Shown here piece by piece: positions 62,401 through 64,000 of a stretch of DNA of 64,000 bases. Position 1 is the first letter of the stretch. The number at the start of each line of letters is the position of its first letter. The stretch comes from Neurospora crassa OR74A (Eukaryota; Ascomycota; Sordariomycetes; Sordariales; Sordariaceae). Location of the stretch: contig NC_026501.1 of NCBI RefSeq assembly GCF_000182925.2, forward strand, positions 7,977,917-8,041,916, read 5' to 3'. Below the pieces are notes generated by a model. It saw only the letters and a program-made list of their open reading frames with translations. It was not told where the DNA came from and ran no database searches. A program made the position numbers and the translations under genes.

Positions 62401-63820
62401 GACCACGGTGATATTACCCAGGTGGAGGACGGCCGCAATCGTTCGGAGGATTGCGACCTGCTCTTCGTCAGAGAAACCCATCACCAAGAAGGCTTCAATG
62501 AGCGAATCCCATTCCTCCTTATCAGACACGCCTGTAATGGTGTCATGACCATCCCGTGTATAAGTGAAATCCTTTACATCCATGCTATCCAGCAGAAGCT
62601 CTTGCTTAAGCTTCCGATCTGCGCCCTTGAGCAGCTGGTAGAAGATGTGGTAGTTGCGCTCGTTGGCATTAACATGGACCACTCGAGATTTCTCAAGGAG
62701 GTACCAGTCTATGAAAGCACCCGCGATTGAGCCATTGCTGGAGAACTCGATTCTAATGAACTTGCCGAATCTCGAGGAGTTGTTATTTCGCACTGTCTGA
62801 GCGTTACCAAAGGCTTCTAGGATCGGGTTGGCCCTGAGGATTTGCGCCGACAGATTCGAATGCTGAGAACCTCTAGTCCTGCCCGAAGGGTCTGGGTGCG
62901 CCACAGCGGCCAGGTATTGGATGACTTTCTTTGTATTTTCCGTCTTGCCAGCACCTGACTCGCCGGTGACCAAGATACTCTGGTTCTCGTGCTCATCAAC
63001 AAGGTTGCGGAAAGCTTCGTCGGCCATGGCGAAGATGTGGGGCTTGTTGTCCTCCCTGTTTCTCCCCTTGTACATGTTGATGTACTCGTTGGTATAGATG
63101 GGGAGAGGACAATATGGGTTGACAGCAACCAAGAAGAGCCCGGAGTATGTGTATATGAGGTCGGACTGGTATCTCGTATGCAGGTTGTGGACGACTGAGG
63201 CCTCGTTCAGATGGGTCAGTTCGGCCATGTCATTAGCCTTGTCGAACTTGGCCGGGTTGACTTTGTCGACCGTTTCGGCATCCACCTCCCGTTGCTATCA
63301 GGCGAGTTAGTCAGTTGGTTGAACATTGCGCCTTGAGCACATATCATAGAGAGGCTATGCTTACGCTTCCATCATCGCACTGGACCAACAGCTTGTTCTC
63401 TGGGAGCTCTTCGACGACCCATCCCTTGACAAAGGCTGCCTGGGGATCCTTAAGCCAGACATACTTTTTGCCCGAGAAGTCCTCGCCTTCGATTCCCTTG
63501 ACTATGTCGGCATGCTTCCTCATGTCGTCCGTCTTGATGAAGGACGGGGCAAAGGTAGTCGAGCCGGGCAGGGAGCTCTTTTGCCCTGGGCGTATCGGTA
63601 TCGGCTGGACGAGTGTGGGCGTGCTCGAGGCATGGGAAAGACTGCGAATGTGGGTTGGCGGTGTAGGCGGAGTAGCGCCAGCAGCTGGACCGGCGGAGGG
63701 CATCACGGGCGCCGCTGGGTTCGTGAAGATGGCGGATCTTGGCCTGCCCAAGCCAGGGGCATTCGGTCCCTGTTGCGGCGGGGCATTGTTCCTCGCGAAA
63801 GGATTATTGCGTACCGACAT
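56433..63820 (-). CDS. myo-2: Class II myosin heavy chain
   Basis: A conventional myosin heavy chain, needed for the contractile ring in septation. Exons are 63820-63365, 63294-56992 and 56930-56433, with introns of 70 and 61 nt, joining to 7257 nt and 2418 aa. Residues 1-90 are Pro/Ala-rich and disordered. An N-terminal SH3-like fold follows (KKYVWLKDPQAAFVKGWVVEE, about 118-152). The motor holds the P-loop GESGAGKT at 263-270, NNNSSRFGKF (switch I), DIAGFEIFE (switch II), and RCIIPNHKKKP near the actin-binding loop. Two IQ-like motifs follow the converter (AKFQSLARGYIKRRIAYKRL; TRVIQRNFQVYLEL). About 1400 residues of coiled coil complete the rod, interrupted near 1600 by a Ser/Thr/Pro-rich hinge (SPTQKRKTNGRHHSNASTS). 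The tail ends in a non-helical piece with GGGGGG and basic, Ser-rich sequence, possible phosphorylation sites. Confidence 0.96.
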
Positions 63821-64000
63821 GGTGTAGAAGCTGCCCTGGGTACTAGGTGAGGATTAGATAGGGCTGAAGGGAACCATGGAAATGCTACGCATTTAAAGCG
63901 TGCTCGGGCTAGCGATTCTGGCAACGATAATGTTCTGCTCTGCTCCAAGTGGTGTCGGTGAACTGCGCGCAGACATGTAAACAACCGAATGATGCGAGGG
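63821..64000. other. Myosin II leader/promoter flank
   Basis: The window ends 180 nt upstream of the myosin start codon. This should be 5' UTR; nothing else can be supported. Confidence 0.6.

Overview
This window is nuclear DNA of a filamentous ascomycete, genus Neurospora and most probably N. crassa. The evidence is short introns with GTAAGT-like donors and CTAAC/CTGAC branch points, balanced composition, and spliced products that match remembered N. crassa proteins in length and sequence: AL-1 phytoene desaturase (595 aa) and the ARG-6 acetylglutamate kinase/reductase precursor (871 aa). Both genes are known from linkage group I, right arm. There are no bacterial operons, CRISPR arrays, rRNA or recognisable tRNA genes, and I see no transposon or RIP-type AT-rich relic.

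Layout, left to right: arg-6 (-, 405-3076); an Snc1-type synaptobrevin (-, 4784-5763); mitochondrial lipoyl synthase (+, 7669-9022); mitochondrial ribosomal protein uS14m (-, 9529-10069); an Arb2-domain protein (+, 11581-13143); a mitochondrial single-pass protein of unknown function (-, 13724-15460); an unknown membrane protein (+, 16599-18094); the WD40 ribosome-biogenesis factor Ipi3 (-, 18528-19863); a Ser-rich unknown protein (+, 22396-24582); a six-exon Zn2Cys6 transcription factor (+, 25722-29139); an 8.2 kb gap with no firm gene; a Whi3-type RNA-binding protein with a tiny uORF touching its start codon (+, 37370-39094); a short-chain dehydrogenase (-, 41780-43006); aspartate-semialdehyde dehydrogenase (+, 45262-46589); an F-BAR/RhoGAP protein of Rgd1 type (+, 48666-51318); al-1 (-, 52172-54144); and class II myosin heavy chain (-, 56433-63820).

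The genes are mostly housekeeping and not a co-functional cluster. Some share themes. arg-6 and the aspartate-semialdehyde dehydrogenase are both amino-acid biosynthetic genes with CPC-1/Gcn4-like sites upstream. Synaptobrevin, Rgd1 and myosin II all act in polarised growth and septation. Lipoyl synthase, uS14m, ARG-6 and the 13.7 kb protein are mitochondrial. Exon junctions were placed by hand; in every spliced gene the exon lengths add to a whole number of codons and the joined protein reads through conserved motifs.

I found no clearly undescribed biological system. The observations most worth following are the 27-nt uORF that ends on the whi3 start codon, a dense GATC cluster about 1.1-1.25 kb upstream of al-1 (candidate white-collar sites), a run of 28 G inside the ipi3 intron, the 8.2 kb gene-poor gap with one candidate orphan ORF, and three conserved-looking but unexplained proteins.
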